Of a stretch of 64,000 bases of DNA, positions 13,563-24,124 are shown piece by piece (the stretch's first letter is position 1; every line of letters starts with the position of its first letter). The DNA lies in the NCBI GenBank assembly GCA_037954325.1, contig JBBMNZ010000015.1, forward strand, positions 15,357,501-15,421,500, in the 5' to 3' direction. Position numbers and translations under genes: made by a program. The DNA is from Fistularia commersonii. Its lineage: Eukaryota > Chordata > Actinopteri > Syngnathiformes > Fistulariidae. The notes under the pieces are model-generated. The model had not been told where the DNA came from and searched no databases. It worked only from the letters and a program-made list of their open reading frames with translations.

Positions 13563-13651
13563 AGATATCTCGCGAGCTTTTTAGAAACGTATAACGGTCT
13601 GGATGTGTCCCCTGGGCCTGAGTTTGACATGTATGCTCACAGAGCACAGTA

Positions 13652-14089
13652 ATTTCCAGACTATAAGCCGTTACTTTTTCCACACGCTTTGAACACTGCG
13701 GCTTAAACAGATGCGGCTAATTTATGGATTATTTTGGACTGGCGAGCTTCGTATTGCAAAACATTTAGCTTCGTCACGTCGGATCGATAAAATGATTGAA
13801 ATTCTGAGGCCGTTCAATTCCGACACCGAAGACGCAACTTGAACGGTTTTAGTTCACAGGAGGAAGACCGAGATAGTGATCAGCTGGCGTTGGACAAAAA
13901 GGGGATAGAAAATGGATGGACTTTCCTTGTGTTATTTATTATAAATCTTTTTCATCAGCTGTGTTACAAGCACTGTTCGGGAAAAAGAAGCATTTCCCGT
14001 AGGTATTTGTGGATGTTACCAGTATGTCTTATCTTAGTTATTTCTAACCGGTGCGGCTAATATTCAGGTGCGCTCAATAATCAAGAAAT
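13652..14089. mobile_element. Pogo-like MITE ('ctataagccg' family) with TA target duplication
   Basis: Termini ATTTCCAGACTATAAGCCG (left) and the complement of ATTTCTTGATTATTGAGCGC (right) form degenerate inverted repeats flanked on both sides by TA (13650-13651 and 14090-14091). The internal words 'gatgcggctaatttatgg' and 'ggtgcggctaatat' are typical of this MITE group. There is no transposase domain. Confidence 0.75.
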
Positions 14090-14320
14090 TACAATAACTT
14101 GCACTGTCTCAGCTTTCACATCCTGACAAACATACATAACGGCATGTGATAAAATCAAAATGTGCTATCGAGTAAATCCACCCAATACCTCGCTTTAAAA
14201 TCCCAGGCAAAAAAAACCTGGATCGAGTTGCTCTTCCAAATCCATTAGGGCTCTGAAGAGCTTCCACTAGTCACCTGGGTTTGGTAAAGGTGTTAGATCA
14301 AGCTAAAACTTATTAAACGG

Positions 14321-14547
14321 TATCCACTTATACAGCGCTTTTATCACCCCGCGGTTTCAAAGTGCTTTACACTGGATTACGTTCACCCGTTCACACACGC
14401 CACACAAGGCAAAGCCGCCCGCTGAGGCTCAACAGTCGTATATTGAAAGTATCCGGAGTTAATGTGGCTGAAAAGTTGTCAGTGGCTGTACTGGAAACAA
14501 ATCCCACTGGTCCTGAGTGGGATTCAAATGCACATTTCTGTGGGATC
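14321..14547 (+). repeat. Teleost 'GCGCTTT' interspersed repeat, copy B
   Basis: Contains 'ttatacagcgctttta', then 'ggtttcaaagtgctttacactgg', then 'ttcacccgttcacacacgcc', and ends 'gagtgggattcaaatgcac'. Same family and orientation as 13351-13562. Confidence 0.75.
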
Positions 14548-15480
14548 ATGATATAAAATGGCAAAAATATATTTCTATTTCACACTCGTATTGCCATTAT
14601 TCACATATAGACAAGGACGAAATAAAAAATAAATAAATAAATAAAAATGAATCAAGGCTATTTTAAATTGCCACCAGAACTTTTATATTGATTCTGCAAG
14701 AAGACATGTTTTTTTTTTTTTTTAAGTTTTTTTTTATGCAAACAGTTTACAAAAGGCTCTCCACATGTATTGGAAGGATAGTCAAGGGTACACTTATATT
14801 ATATATCATTTGTGCAGCTGGTCAATACAAGCTTAAGATATAATCTTGCACCTCAGAATCCGCATCCATTTAGAATTCGTAAATCAATAGCATTAAAATG
14901 TTACTCCGGCTTCCGTCTGACGATCTTATTCTTACGAGAAACATGAGAAAATCATTTATAAAACTTGATTTAAGGAGCTGCAAATCCCCAACGCAGCTCA
15001 TATTAAACTCGCCACGGCTCCGAACACCCGGCGGAAATTTAGTTTCAAAGAGCGTAAACCATTTGCAGGCAGGAGGAGGAGCAGATGACTTTCCTGCTCT
15101 GTGTTCTTTGCTGTTTTCAAACGCATACTAATATATTTGCGAGCCGTCTTTGTGCTTCTAAGTGGCGCAGTTTCCCCTTTCAGTCTCCTGGCCATCATGG
15201 TAGCATCCGTACCATATCCTGTTCTCTACTTACAACAAATAGTGATATTTTGGCATTTTTAAATCAAACTGATTAGGTCATTTGAAATCATACAAAGGCA
15301 CCAAATACGTACCTTTGGTCAATTTCAATGCAAAGCTGATAGTCTCGGCGTGTGTCGGTGAGAGAGCTTAATTGTGACGAATGAAAGCAAAGGAAACGCT
15401 CTTTGCATGTGAGAGGATGAACCTATTTTCTTATCCCGTTTGAAAGGAATTCTCATCAATTCTTGTCTGACCGGCCGTAT
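14548..15480. other. Intronic DNA, nothing recognised
   Basis: AT-rich sequence with a T tract at 14708-14724. No repeat family or coding signal seen. Confidence 0.5.
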
Positions 15481-15620
15481 TTGACCAACCGTTTATTCTC
15501 TCATCTACACTTGGGAATATTAGGGCCTCCGGTGAACCTGCTGCATGTTTTTTTGGAGCCCACGCAGACACAGGGAGAACATTAGGACTCCACAAAGAAG
15601 GGCTGCCGGCAGTGGTTACC
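15480..15620 (-). repeat. Fish interspersed repeat, reverse orientation
   Basis: Reads 'ggtgaacctgctgcatgttttt ... ggagcccacgcagacacagggagaacatt ... gactccac', the reverse-orientation form of the teleost repeat with the 'catgtttttgg ... cccacgcagac' core. Related to the nested copy at 44390-44635. Confidence 0.75.
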
Positions 15621-16028
15621 ACATACCGTACCCATGGCCAGACCATCGACGGGAGGACGTTGTTTCCTGAATCGGTCAGTCTTAAAATTCTGTGATTTAA
15701 TTCTGATTGCAAACTCAGTAACAACTCCACCTTTTCTAGCACTTATTTGATTCAACTTCATAACACATGCACAGGTACAGGGCAATGAAAGGCAGTGTAG
15801 CATCTGGCCAGAAATGCAAAAAAGCAGCAGGTGCAGATATAATTAAAAATGAACAGCATATACATGGTATATTATGTTGATGTTTTACAAGTGGTTTGCA
15901 GAAAGGGTTCTATGAACATCTTATAATGATGGATAGGTGCACTGAATGCAGAATTTACAGAATTTTCAAGTAGAAATGTAAAGATTATAGGTTATGCTAT
16001 CCAAAAATAGTTGAACACTTAGTAGTAC

Positions 16029-16928
16029 CGTATTTTCCGCACTATAAGGCGCATCGGATTATAAGGCGCACCTTCAATGAATGGCCTGTTTTAAAACTGT
16101 TTTCATATATAGGACGCACTGCATTATAAGGCGCATAGAATAGAAGCTACTGTAGTGGCTGGGGTTGCGTTATGCATCCACTGGATGAAGCTGCGCTAAA
16201 GGGAATGTCAACAAAAGAGTCAGATAAGTCAGTCAGTCAAACTTCATTAATAGAATACAAACAAACGTTCTGACAACTCAGTTACTCCAAGAACAAGTTA
16301 GTTCATTCACAATATCGGCATTTGCGCCGCCTTCGTCGAAAACAATATTTTTCCAACTCCATTTGTCACAGTTCGAAGCTTTTCATAAAACGAAAGCACC
16401 GAGAAGGACCGCCTCTAAATTCATTGATGTTACGGTCGCTAGCCGGCGCTGTCGCCTTCATTCGATTAGTGACTGTAGAGAAGCTTCTACTTGCCGCTCT
16501 CTGTTCAACAACCCACTGTTCCAGTTTGTCCTCCAACTGCGGCCATTTCGCTTTGTTTCCTCGGAAACTCTGTTTAGTCTTCTTTACTTGGCGTGGGTCA
16601 TCCACTTCCGTACCATTGATTCATTAATGTTGAATTCTCTCGCTGCTGTTCTATTTCCATGTTCTACGGCCTGACCGATCGCCTTGAGTTTGAACTCTGC
16701 GTCGTAAGCGTGTCCCCTGAAAGGTGCAGTTTTGGGGTCTTTTAGTGATGGGACTGGAATTCAGCTTTATCGTTTTTACTGCTGCTACTTCTGCGACACC
16801 CCCTGACTACGGCAGCCATACTTAACCAATACTAACCCATGTATAAGGCGCATCGGATTACAAGGCGCACTGTCGGTTTTTGAGAAAATTAAAGGCTTTT
16901 AGGTGCACTTTATAGTGAGAAAATACGG
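16029..16928 (-). mobile_element. Pogo-like element of the 'ATAAGGCGCA' family
   Basis: The left end is CCGTATTTTCCGCACTATAAGGCGCATCGG. The right end is the complement of CCGTATTTTCTCACTATAAAGTGCACC. Further ATAAGGCGCA copies lie at 16052, 16115 and 16845, giving subterminal repeats. Flanks are TA on the left and TT on the right, so one side of a TA duplication has decayed. Between the ends, on the minus strand, are remnants of a Brinker-type HTH and a CENP-B-type HTH but no DDE catalytic domain. It is an internally deleted, non-autonomous element. Confidence 0.82.
16363..16740 (-). pseudogene. Pogo-family transposase N-terminus: Brinker HTH plus CENP-B HTH
   Basis: The minus strand first encodes APFRGHAYDAEFKLKAIGQA, then EHGNRTAAREFNINESMVRK followed by W. 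This is a Brinker-type DNA-binding helix-turn-helix (K-x-x-A-x-x-x-G-N-R-x-A-A-R-x-F-x-[IV]-x-E-x-x-V-R-x-W). The frame stops shortly after (MTHAK, then TAA). In a shifted frame it resumes as KWPQLEDKLEQWVVEQRAAS, then later NINEFRGGPSRCFRFMK, a CENP-B/Tc5 type HTH (W-P-x-L-E-x-x-L-x-x-W-V). Order and spacing match pogo-superfamily transposases; the DDE domain is absent. One frameshift between the two domains and the missing catalytic part make it a pseudogene. Confidence 0.82.
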
Positions 16929-18441
16929 TTCATATATTGAACAGAGAGTAACTGCCTAGGGTGACTGAATTAGAGTAATACTGTGTGGTAGCCTGTATGT
17001 GCAGGAGAGTCCAGTAGTGTAGCGGTGGTGGAGTACAGTTTTTACGCCGCGTGCTTAAAAGCCCAGGGAGTCAGAGGGCATTTTACGTCACATCCCCTGG
17101 AACAATGCAATATTTAACTGAGAAGCTGGGCTTGGAGACACAGCCATGCATGCAAGACCAAACGGAGAGACAAGGGAATCAGAGAAAAGTCATTTCTCCT
17201 ATAAAAGTGTGAAACGGCCACAGAGACGAACCGCATTCTTCGGAATTTCCTTTGATTCCGATTATCTGAGCGCGGACGAATCGGCCTCATTCAGCCGAAC
17301 CCGAGACCTCACCGATTCTATTTGCTGTTTCCAAAAGCTTCTCGTCTCAAAAGAGTCGGTAGTATTCCGGCTATGGGATTTAATTAATCTGCCACATTAA
17401 CTACAACCTGATTATTGTCAATATGGGATTAATGGTTGACGGCGGTTTTGAAAATCCCATAATAGCTCTCTTCTGTTCACAGCCATTTTTAACATTTTAA
17501 TGCATTTTGAAGCTAGCAGCAGTGTGAGGGGGGCAATAATTCCCTCGGATCACCATGTCTATGGATGCTTGCGTCGCAGAATTCGGTCCCTTCTTTAAAA
17601 CTGCGTGGCTACTAAAATCTACCGATTTCAAAAAAGGAAAAAAAAAAAAAACGATACACAGCTATTGAGGTTCTTCCAGTTTAGTTATATCGTATACATT
17701 ATATTACAAAATGTAATATCGAATACCGCTTTGTCCTTGCTGCCCCCGGATCCTAACCCGAAGATGACAATGCGTGACACAGTGCTCTCGCTTGTTCGAA
17801 GCCCCTGTAATTAAACCTTTATGGCCATGACAGATCGACCCCCGCAGGAGTGCCGTATCCACCTGACGGCTATAAATGCAGTGCCGAGTCAAAGGGGTCA
17901 CTGTCAACAGTCTGCTTTTCATGGTTCTCATTATTCTCAATGCCAAATACGGTACGGTCGGCGGCCGGCGGAAGGTTGAACGTCTGAAGCCTGATGACGC
18001 GGCGGGACGGCGATGAGGCCGGCCGCTATATATTCGCAAGATCGAAGAGAATGCTATCCGGCTGCAGCGGTTCCATTTTAAATGTTTAACACAATACTGT
18101 CTGAGATAAGTGGACTATGTGTCATAATTATCCCCTCCTGGTGAGTCTACTATTAGAGGCATTCGGGCTGGTTCTTCTCCGGAAAAGAACAAATAATAAT
18201 GATGGAATAATGATACTCCTCGGTGCTTCTTTTTATCCAGCCTCTCTGAAAGTCTTGAGGCTCATTAAGTGCGGGGCACATTCCTTCCATGAAAATCTAG
18301 GCCAGAGGTAAAGCTTGCATGCCTTCCGTTTGCATCATAGCAAACCTGTTTGTTTGATTTATTAAACGTGCGCAGATATGTGTGCGCGTTTCGGTTGGCA
18401 GAAGGCATGGAAGAAGCTCATTACTTCACTTTTGATTTTTC

Positions 18442-18478
<37 letters not shown>

Positions 18479-18890
18479 CTTCTGCAGATTTTCAAAAAGC
18501 ATTTGAAAAATATGAAAATTATGCAACACACAAACAAGCTTAATATTCTTTTTTGATTAAATTTCTACAAGTTGGGGCTGGATTGTTAGGCGAAATGAAC
18601 AAATAATTTTCTTAAAAATGATCGTAATTGTTTTATAATTATCACCATTATAGTCGTATTATTATTTCTTATTTACTTAATTCACTTTTTATCATGAATT
18701 GGGTTAATGATCTAAAAAACATCGACTTGTATAAAAATAGAGTATTATGACTTCTTTCTGACGTTTCCATTTGTATAATTTCTTTGCCTTATTTCTGACG
18801 CTTTAAATAGATTCATTTCTTTTTTCAATGCTTTAAGTAGATCAAAATCTGTTCATCCATATCTTGTGTGTCGAAGCTGAAGAAATGTGC
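16929..18890. other. Intronic DNA without recognisable genes
   Basis: Unique sequence with a T tract of about 35 at 18444-18478. I see no gene or named repeat. Confidence 0.5.
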
Positions 18891-18899
18891 TCGGGCAGG

Positions 18900-19075
18900 T
18901 CGGAGTGAAAGGTGGCGCCGGCGAAAGGTGAGGTGTTGAAGAAGGAGGTGAAACCAGCGATAATGATTGGTTTCCAGACACAGGAGGCCGAGGCCGAGGC
19001 CGCAGAGATGAAGATGTTGAGGTTCTCTTTGGGGGCGAGGAGGACGGAGATGATCGGGAGTGAGCCCGAAAGAAG
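18900..19075 (+). pseudogene. LINE polymerase C-terminal fragment (same family as copies at 1, 24.1 and 26.4 kb)
   Basis: The plus strand matches the family's C-terminal region: 'gtgaaaccagcgataatgattgg', then 'caggaggccgaggccgaggccgcagagatgaagatgttgaggttctc', then 'ggggcgaggaggacgg...gatcgggagtgag'. The protein reading contains EMKMLRFSLG, which corresponds to the ELKMLRFSLGVTR block of this family. Both ends are truncated. It is more diverged from the 24.6-kb copy than that copy is from the others. Confidence 0.72.
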
Positions 19076-19140
19076 ACGTTCGGGTTCTTGCGTGTTTAAC
19101 TTGGGATGGAGGAGACTGGTTAGCGACGGAGCTATATATA

Positions 19141-19451
19141 CTGCTAAAAATAAATTAAAGGGAATACTTAAAAAAACACAATGGTACTGCACGTCAATCA
19201 CACTTGTGTGAAATCAAATTGTCCACTTAGGAAGCAACACTGATTTATTTTGACTTGTTTTAAGGACGTTACATCAATGTTGGATCAGTCTGGAGTGTGT
19301 TTTGTGACTCCATGGGTTCTTACATTTGATTTCCATTCACTTTTCCATGACTTTGTTTTCAGCACATTCAACCAAAGTATTTAATAAGAATATCTAATTC
19401 ATTCAGATCTAAGATGTGTTATTTTAGTGTTCCCTTAATTTTTCTGAACAG
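19141..19451. mobile_element. Mariner/Tc1-type MITE ('CTGCTCAAAAAAATAAAGGGAAC' family), copy A
   Basis: Left terminus CTGCTAAAAATAAATTAAAG. Right terminus is the complement of CTGTTCAGAAAAATTAAGGG. The left flank is TA (19139-19140); the right flank is TG, a decayed TA. The interior joins the known 5' arm ('gtccacttaggaagcaacactgat') directly to the 3' arm ('attttgacttgttttaaggacgttacatcaatgttggatcag'), so the entire transposase is deleted. The 45.4-kb copy shares the same junction. Confidence 0.85.
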
Positions 19452-20300
19452 TGTACATATATGGCCACGCATTTAATAGGGTGTATGTTATTAAATGAAT
19501 GAATGAATGAATGAATGAACGTCAGGTTTCGCAATCTTTTGGAATAATAAGATTTTCAATGGATAAAAAGAACTGTATTAAATAAGAATATTTCATGCAT
19601 TCAGATCTAAGATGTTATTTTAGTGTTCCCTTTATTTTTTTAAAAGAGTGTATATATATGGCCACGCATGTCATAGGATATACTTTATTGAATAAATGGA
19701 TGAATGAACGAATGAATTAGTGAACGGATGTCAGGTTTTGAAAACTAAACTTGATAAAGTTGGATCTTTTAAAATAATAAAATTCTTTATGAGAAAAAAA
19801 GAGTAGTATTTAATAAGAATATTTCATTTATTCATATCTAGGATGTGTTGTATTAGTGTTCTCTTTATTTTTTTGGTGCAGTTTAGATACATGGAAACAC
19901 AATTAATAGGATATACTCTATTGAATAAATGAACGTATGCAATGTTTTGCAATCTAAACTTGAGAAAGTTGGATCTTTTTGAATAATCAAATATTCTATG
20001 GGGAAAAAAAGAGCAGTATTTAATTAGAATATTTCATTCATTCATATCTGGGATGGGATATATTAGTGTTCTCTTTATTCTTTTGTGCAGTTTACATATA
20101 TGGCAACACATTTAACAGGATATACTTTATTGAATGAATGAACGGGTGTCAGGCTTTGCAATCTAAACTTCATAAACTTGGATCTTTTAGAATAATCAAA
20201 TTTTCTATGGGGATAAAAAAACAGTATTCAATAAGAATATTTCTAGGATGTGTTATTTTAGTGTTCCCTTTATTTTATTTTATTTTTTTTATGAGCAGTG
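19377..20300. repeat. Tandem array built on the 3' arm of a mariner MITE (about 4.4 units of 198-231 bp)
   Basis: The phrase 'gtattTaataagaatatttcattcattcagatctaggatgtgttattttagtgttc' recurs with starts at 19377, 19575, 19806, 20016 and 20224 (spacings 198, 231, 210 and 208). Each unit has about 80 bases of MITE 3' arm ending at the GAGCAG-type terminus. About 125 bases of spacer follow, containing 'catatatggccacgcat', a GAATGAATGAACG run, 'tgtcaggttttgcaatctaaact' and 'aagttggatctttt'. The first unit is continuous with the MITE at 19141-19451, so the array grew from that insertion and its right flank. Confidence 0.88.
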
Positions 20301-21496
20301 TCTAAATAGATCACCTTGAGCCCCATTGGGCTCCTCACATTGACGCAAACCCGTACTGGAAGTGAAACAGAATGATCAATAACAGTAACACGGCCACCTC
20401 ACAAAAAGCGAGACCGACAAATATCCAGCACCAAACACAGCGGCGGCGGCGGCGTGCAAAAGTGATTTGCATACAGACGGATGCACGCTGTGGCAGTCGT
20501 CCCAGCACTGGCAGAACATGGCGCAGTGTCTGGCCCGAAAACTGATTACCTGCACTTGGGCTCAAGGTTTATTAGACACAAGCAAACGTCAGCGTGACCT
20601 TTTTCAGCGGGCTGAGGATAACATCTAAATCAAATTTGGAAGGCGGGTAAAATTGTGTCTGGAAATAAAATGACATCAATGCAATTCCCCCGCTGTTAAA
20701 CAAGCCCGCGGACAAGTCCAGACGCAAAGTCATTGGAAATCGGTTGCCCAAGAAAACAGGGAATTCGGGAATTAGATTGAACTTAAACTCATCATCCTCC
20801 AGAGCAGCTCATAATTCTCGCTGGTTGGCAACAGTAAATCATTTCGGGGGGCTACTCATAATTGTCTGGCCGGAGAGGGAGATTTCTCCATATCCAATCC
20901 TATTTTCCCCGTGTACTTCCGCACCCGTCATTTACAATTTGAAAAGAATATTTCCTGCAAATTGCGCTCAGATTTAGTGACTGAGTATCATCTGTCACCT
21001 GCCACACCTTTTCAGATTCCCGTCTTTCCATTTATTAAGTGAATGAAAAACTCATTTGGAATAAACTGGCGTTTGAATAGCTCAGTTGGTGGTTTAATGA
21101 GTCCAAAATTGCCCTGATAGAGGCATCTCTCTTTGTTGATGTGGCCCCGTTGCGGTCCCAGTGTGTTCCTTTCTGACTGCGGCCCCGACGCGCATTTCTC
21201 AATCTGGCTTTCGATTAGGTTTGAATCTACTTTTTGTCAGCCGTCTCTCGGCGAATGAGGCTGTCAAAGCTGTCAAATGCAGATGGTTTTGTCAGCGGCT
21301 TTGCAATTTAAAGTTTCCAGCGGCAACACGGTACCGCGGGTATTCCACGTATTTTTGCCAAATAATGCTACAGGTAGCATCTTCCTTTTTTTTTTTTTTT
21401 TTTTTTTTTTTTGAGAATGATTAAAAATCCAGCTGAGAAATCAATCTCACTTGGAAACAGGTCCTTTGCAAAAGGTCCTTTGCATCCCAAAGTTTG
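20301..21496. other. Intronic DNA without recognisable genes
   Basis: No family recognised. A short CGG run occurs at 20440-20455 and a T tract at 21387-21412. The words 'tagctcagttggtgg' at 21078 resemble a tRNA box A, but no box B follows. Confidence 0.5.
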
Positions 21497-21504
21497 GTTT
21501 AAAG

Positions 21505-22041
21505 CAGACCTGGGCATTTTACTGAATATTTTAATTAGCATTTTCAATCAATATTGAATTTAGAAACTCCTTTTGTTTAAGTGTTAACTGTTTACATATT
21601 GTATAGTTATTTTATTGTCTATTTGTATATTTTATATATATTTTATATATATTATATATATATTTATGTATATTTTATATCTATTTGAACAGTTTTATAT
21701 TTGTATTGTCTTCCCAGGACTACAGATGGAAATTAGCTACGAGCTACAATCTGGTACAAACATCTCTGCCTCTGTGCTTAATGTAATTGTACACTGTCTT
21801 AATAAACTTTTTAAACAAACAAACAAACAAAAAACTATTGTGTACGGATGATTACATACAAAATAACGTCGGTACATTTATACAATCATTCATGATTTTT
21901 AAGTTGATATAAAATGCCAAAAAATTTAAATATTTCAATTGCAATTTTCATTTTGTTCAATTTAAATGATACTTAGTTGGCCCGCAAATAAAAATTAAAT
22001 AAGAAATGTGGCCCGCCAGCAAAAATAATTACCCACCCCTG
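21505..22041. mobile_element. hAT-type MITE with 8-bp target duplication and nested LINE tail
   Basis: Left end CAGACCTGGGCATTTTACTG. Right end is the complement of CAGGGGTGGGTAATTATTTT. Flanking 8-bp sequences are GTTTAAAG (21497-21504) and GTTTAAGG (22042-22049), one mismatch. About 250 bases of a LINE 3' end are nested at roughly 21580-21833. The rest is homologous to the fragment at 9698-9905. No transposase remains. Confidence 0.88.
21580..21833 (+). mobile_element. LINE 3'-end fragment nested in the hAT MITE
   Basis: Contains 'ctacagatggaaattagctacgagc', then 'ctggtacaaacatctctgcctctgtgc', then 'aattgtacactgtcttaataaac', and ends in a (CAAA)n tail. This is the layout of a LINE 3' UTR ending in a short tandem tail. 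The same sequence lies inverted at 22911-23215. Confidence 0.78.
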
Positions 22042-22049
22042 GTTTAAGG

Positions 22050-22754
22050 GGATTTAAAGGTATTCACGCATAGATATGGGCACGTTGTCTCCAGCATTGT
22101 AAATGCTAAACACAAGACATGATTAGATATGCTCAATTCTTCTCCCTGAGGATCTGGGTCACGGCGACGACTTGTTGGACTTCTATGTTTTTAGTTGTTC
22201 CACCTCTTTTTCGCCTTGTGTTTTTTAACCGGTGTGAATATAAACTCGCTCGCCCGCAGAGTACGTTAGAAACCATCAGGATTTATCGGTGAAGAAATGA
22301 AACTGAATGACTCTGGTTTGGTCAAAGACATTCTTTAGTTCCTGCCAACTAAACACTGATCAGAACACTCCTGGAAATAACATGTATGGGGGTTGTTTGG
22401 AGTCAGGTCTAAGCGCCTGCAGGACAATCCCACAGCTGATAAAAAGCTGATAAGCTATCACCGTCCAGCCAATCTTGTCTCACCAGTGACCCCGAACGGT
22501 AACACATTGGTTTGACACAAGAGAGAGAAAGAAAGAGAGGAAAAAAAAAAAACAAAAAAAACATACATTTTCCACAGTCAGAACGTCAGGGGAGAAGAAA
22601 TACAAAATATCCGCCTGTTAAAAATGAATGGTTGATGAGAAAAGCAAATAAGGCGGTGCTTGTAGACCAGATTAGGACAATAAACAGGTTTAATTCGGCT
22701 CACAAAGCTAAAAAATACCAGATTTGAGGAGTGAATTGAACAATAGGTACGTAA
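22050..22754. other. Intronic DNA, nothing recognised
   Basis: Includes an A-rich purine stretch at 22518-22562. No gene or repeat family identified. Confidence 0.45.
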
Positions 22755-22851
22755 CAATGGTTCATATGTCATGATTTTACCCATCCGGCCCAACTTAGAA
22801 TAGATTTTCCTCTGTGTTGCCCCTGAGCTAAAATGAGTTTGAAGACCCTTG
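22755..22851 (+). mobile_element. hAT right-end fragment (CAGGGGTGTCAAACTCATTTT type)
   Basis: The words 'catgattttacccatccggcccaactt' and 'ctaaaatgagtttgaagacccttg' match the right end of the 10317-10957 element ('gatgattttactggtccggcccccttg ... aaaatgagtttgacagcctg'). I could not locate the left end. Confidence 0.65.
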
Positions 22852-22910
22852 TTGTAGACACAGTGGCCCCTCGCTCTTCTAACGGTACGATAAAGTTTTT
22901 GCGTATTTTG

Positions 22911-23215
22911 TTTGTTTGTTTGTTTGTTTGTTTAGAAGTTAATTAGGACAGTGTACAATTACATTAAGCACAGAGGCAGAGATGTTTGTACCAGATTATA
23001 GCTCATAGCTAATTTCCATATGTAGTCCTGTACAATGCAAATATAAAACTGTATAAAATAGACAATATATATAGAATATACAGATAGGCAATAAAATAAC
23101 TATACAATATATAAACAATATACAATATATACAACTATACAATATATAAACAGGCAATTTTACGCTTTTTGCATCTGTATCTCCCTGTACTTCATACCTC
23201 ATAGTTTAATGTTTA
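22911..23215 (-). mobile_element. LINE 3'-end fragment, inverted relative to 21580-21833
   Basis: It begins with a (GTTT)n run (the complement of the CAAA tail), then the complement of the 'actgtcttaat', 'ggtacaaacatctctgcctctgtgc' and 'atggaaattagct' words. An AT-rich TATA/ACAATATA region follows, comparable to the TATATATT region at 21625-21685. Confidence 0.78.
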
Positions 23216-23514
23216 CTGATAAATTTAACTGGTGCACTTTACCGCTAATTTGCACCCTATTATTATTATTTTGTTACTTTCATGTCACCGTGGGATTTTG
23301 AGAACCGTCTTCCCGATTCCTCTGTACATCCAGTTCTTGGTAAAAGTCGACAGTTACGATGACTTTGACTTTTAGCAAGAAAAGATCCTTGGTTTCATTA
23401 TTTCCCCCCAACGTGGACTGAATTCAGTGCTTGATGATGACCGTGCAATCATTTGGAGCCGCTCACCCTTTGGGTTGAATTTGAAATAAATGGCATTTGA
23501 GTCCAAGGGCATTC

Positions 23515-23640
23515 CAAGGGGGCTTTTCTGTGCGAAGTTTGCATGTTTTCTGGTTTTCCCTCCAACAGTCCAAAACTCTGCAGAAGGTTCATCGAAAACC
23601 TGAAATTGTCCAGACGTGAATGTGAACTGCCCAGACATGT
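23515..23640 (+). repeat. Degenerate fish interspersed repeat
   Basis: Reads 'ctgtgcgaagtttgcatgttttctggttttccctccaacagtccaaaactctgcag ... aaattgtccag ... gtgaatgtgaa', the recognisable order of the common teleost repeat. Confidence 0.75.
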
Positions 23641-23810
23641 GAAGCCATCAGACTCCTAAACAGCTGACATACATTCTTCTTGCACATGTAAAGTCTGCTG
23701 CCCACTTAAACTGCACTCCTTCTTGCACCTGCATTTTGTGTGGTGCACGTAGATTGTTTACATTGCAACTATAATAATAAACGTGAATCCACTGTGTGGC
23801 TCCACCTTTT
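23641..23810 (+). mobile_element. L2-like LINE 3' end
   Basis: It starts with codons for AIRLLNS ('gccatcagactcctaaacagc'), the typical last residues of L2-type polymerases. It continues with repeated 'cttcttgcac' and 'ttgcacctgcat' words and ends 'aactataataataaacgtgaatcc', a usual fish L2 3' UTR layout. Confidence 0.55.
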
Positions 23811-24124
23811 CCCCTTCCAAAAGAAACTTTCCGTCTAAAGTCTGTTTTTTACACATTTTGCTAGCTTGTGGATTACATTTTTGGCGCTCAAATGACCGAA
23901 ATGTAAGCGAGAGACGCCGGTCAAAATAAAAGATGTTTCAAAATAAAGATTGTTCAGACTCAGATAATAAATCCAACGGAAATAATTGATTATTTCTTGT
24001 GCAGTCAGGTACAAATTGATCCACGGACCGGACCACTGTGTTATTGCACTTCCACTGTTATATTGCAATGCTCATATTCATATCTATAATCATATTAATA
24101 ATAATGTTTACACTCGTCCTATGA

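Noticed and set aside
21070..21110. tRNA gene or tRNA-derived SINE suggested by 'tagctcagttggtgg'
   Set aside because: Only a box A-like word is present. There is no GGTTCGAATCC-type box B at the right distance and no cloverleaf pairing.
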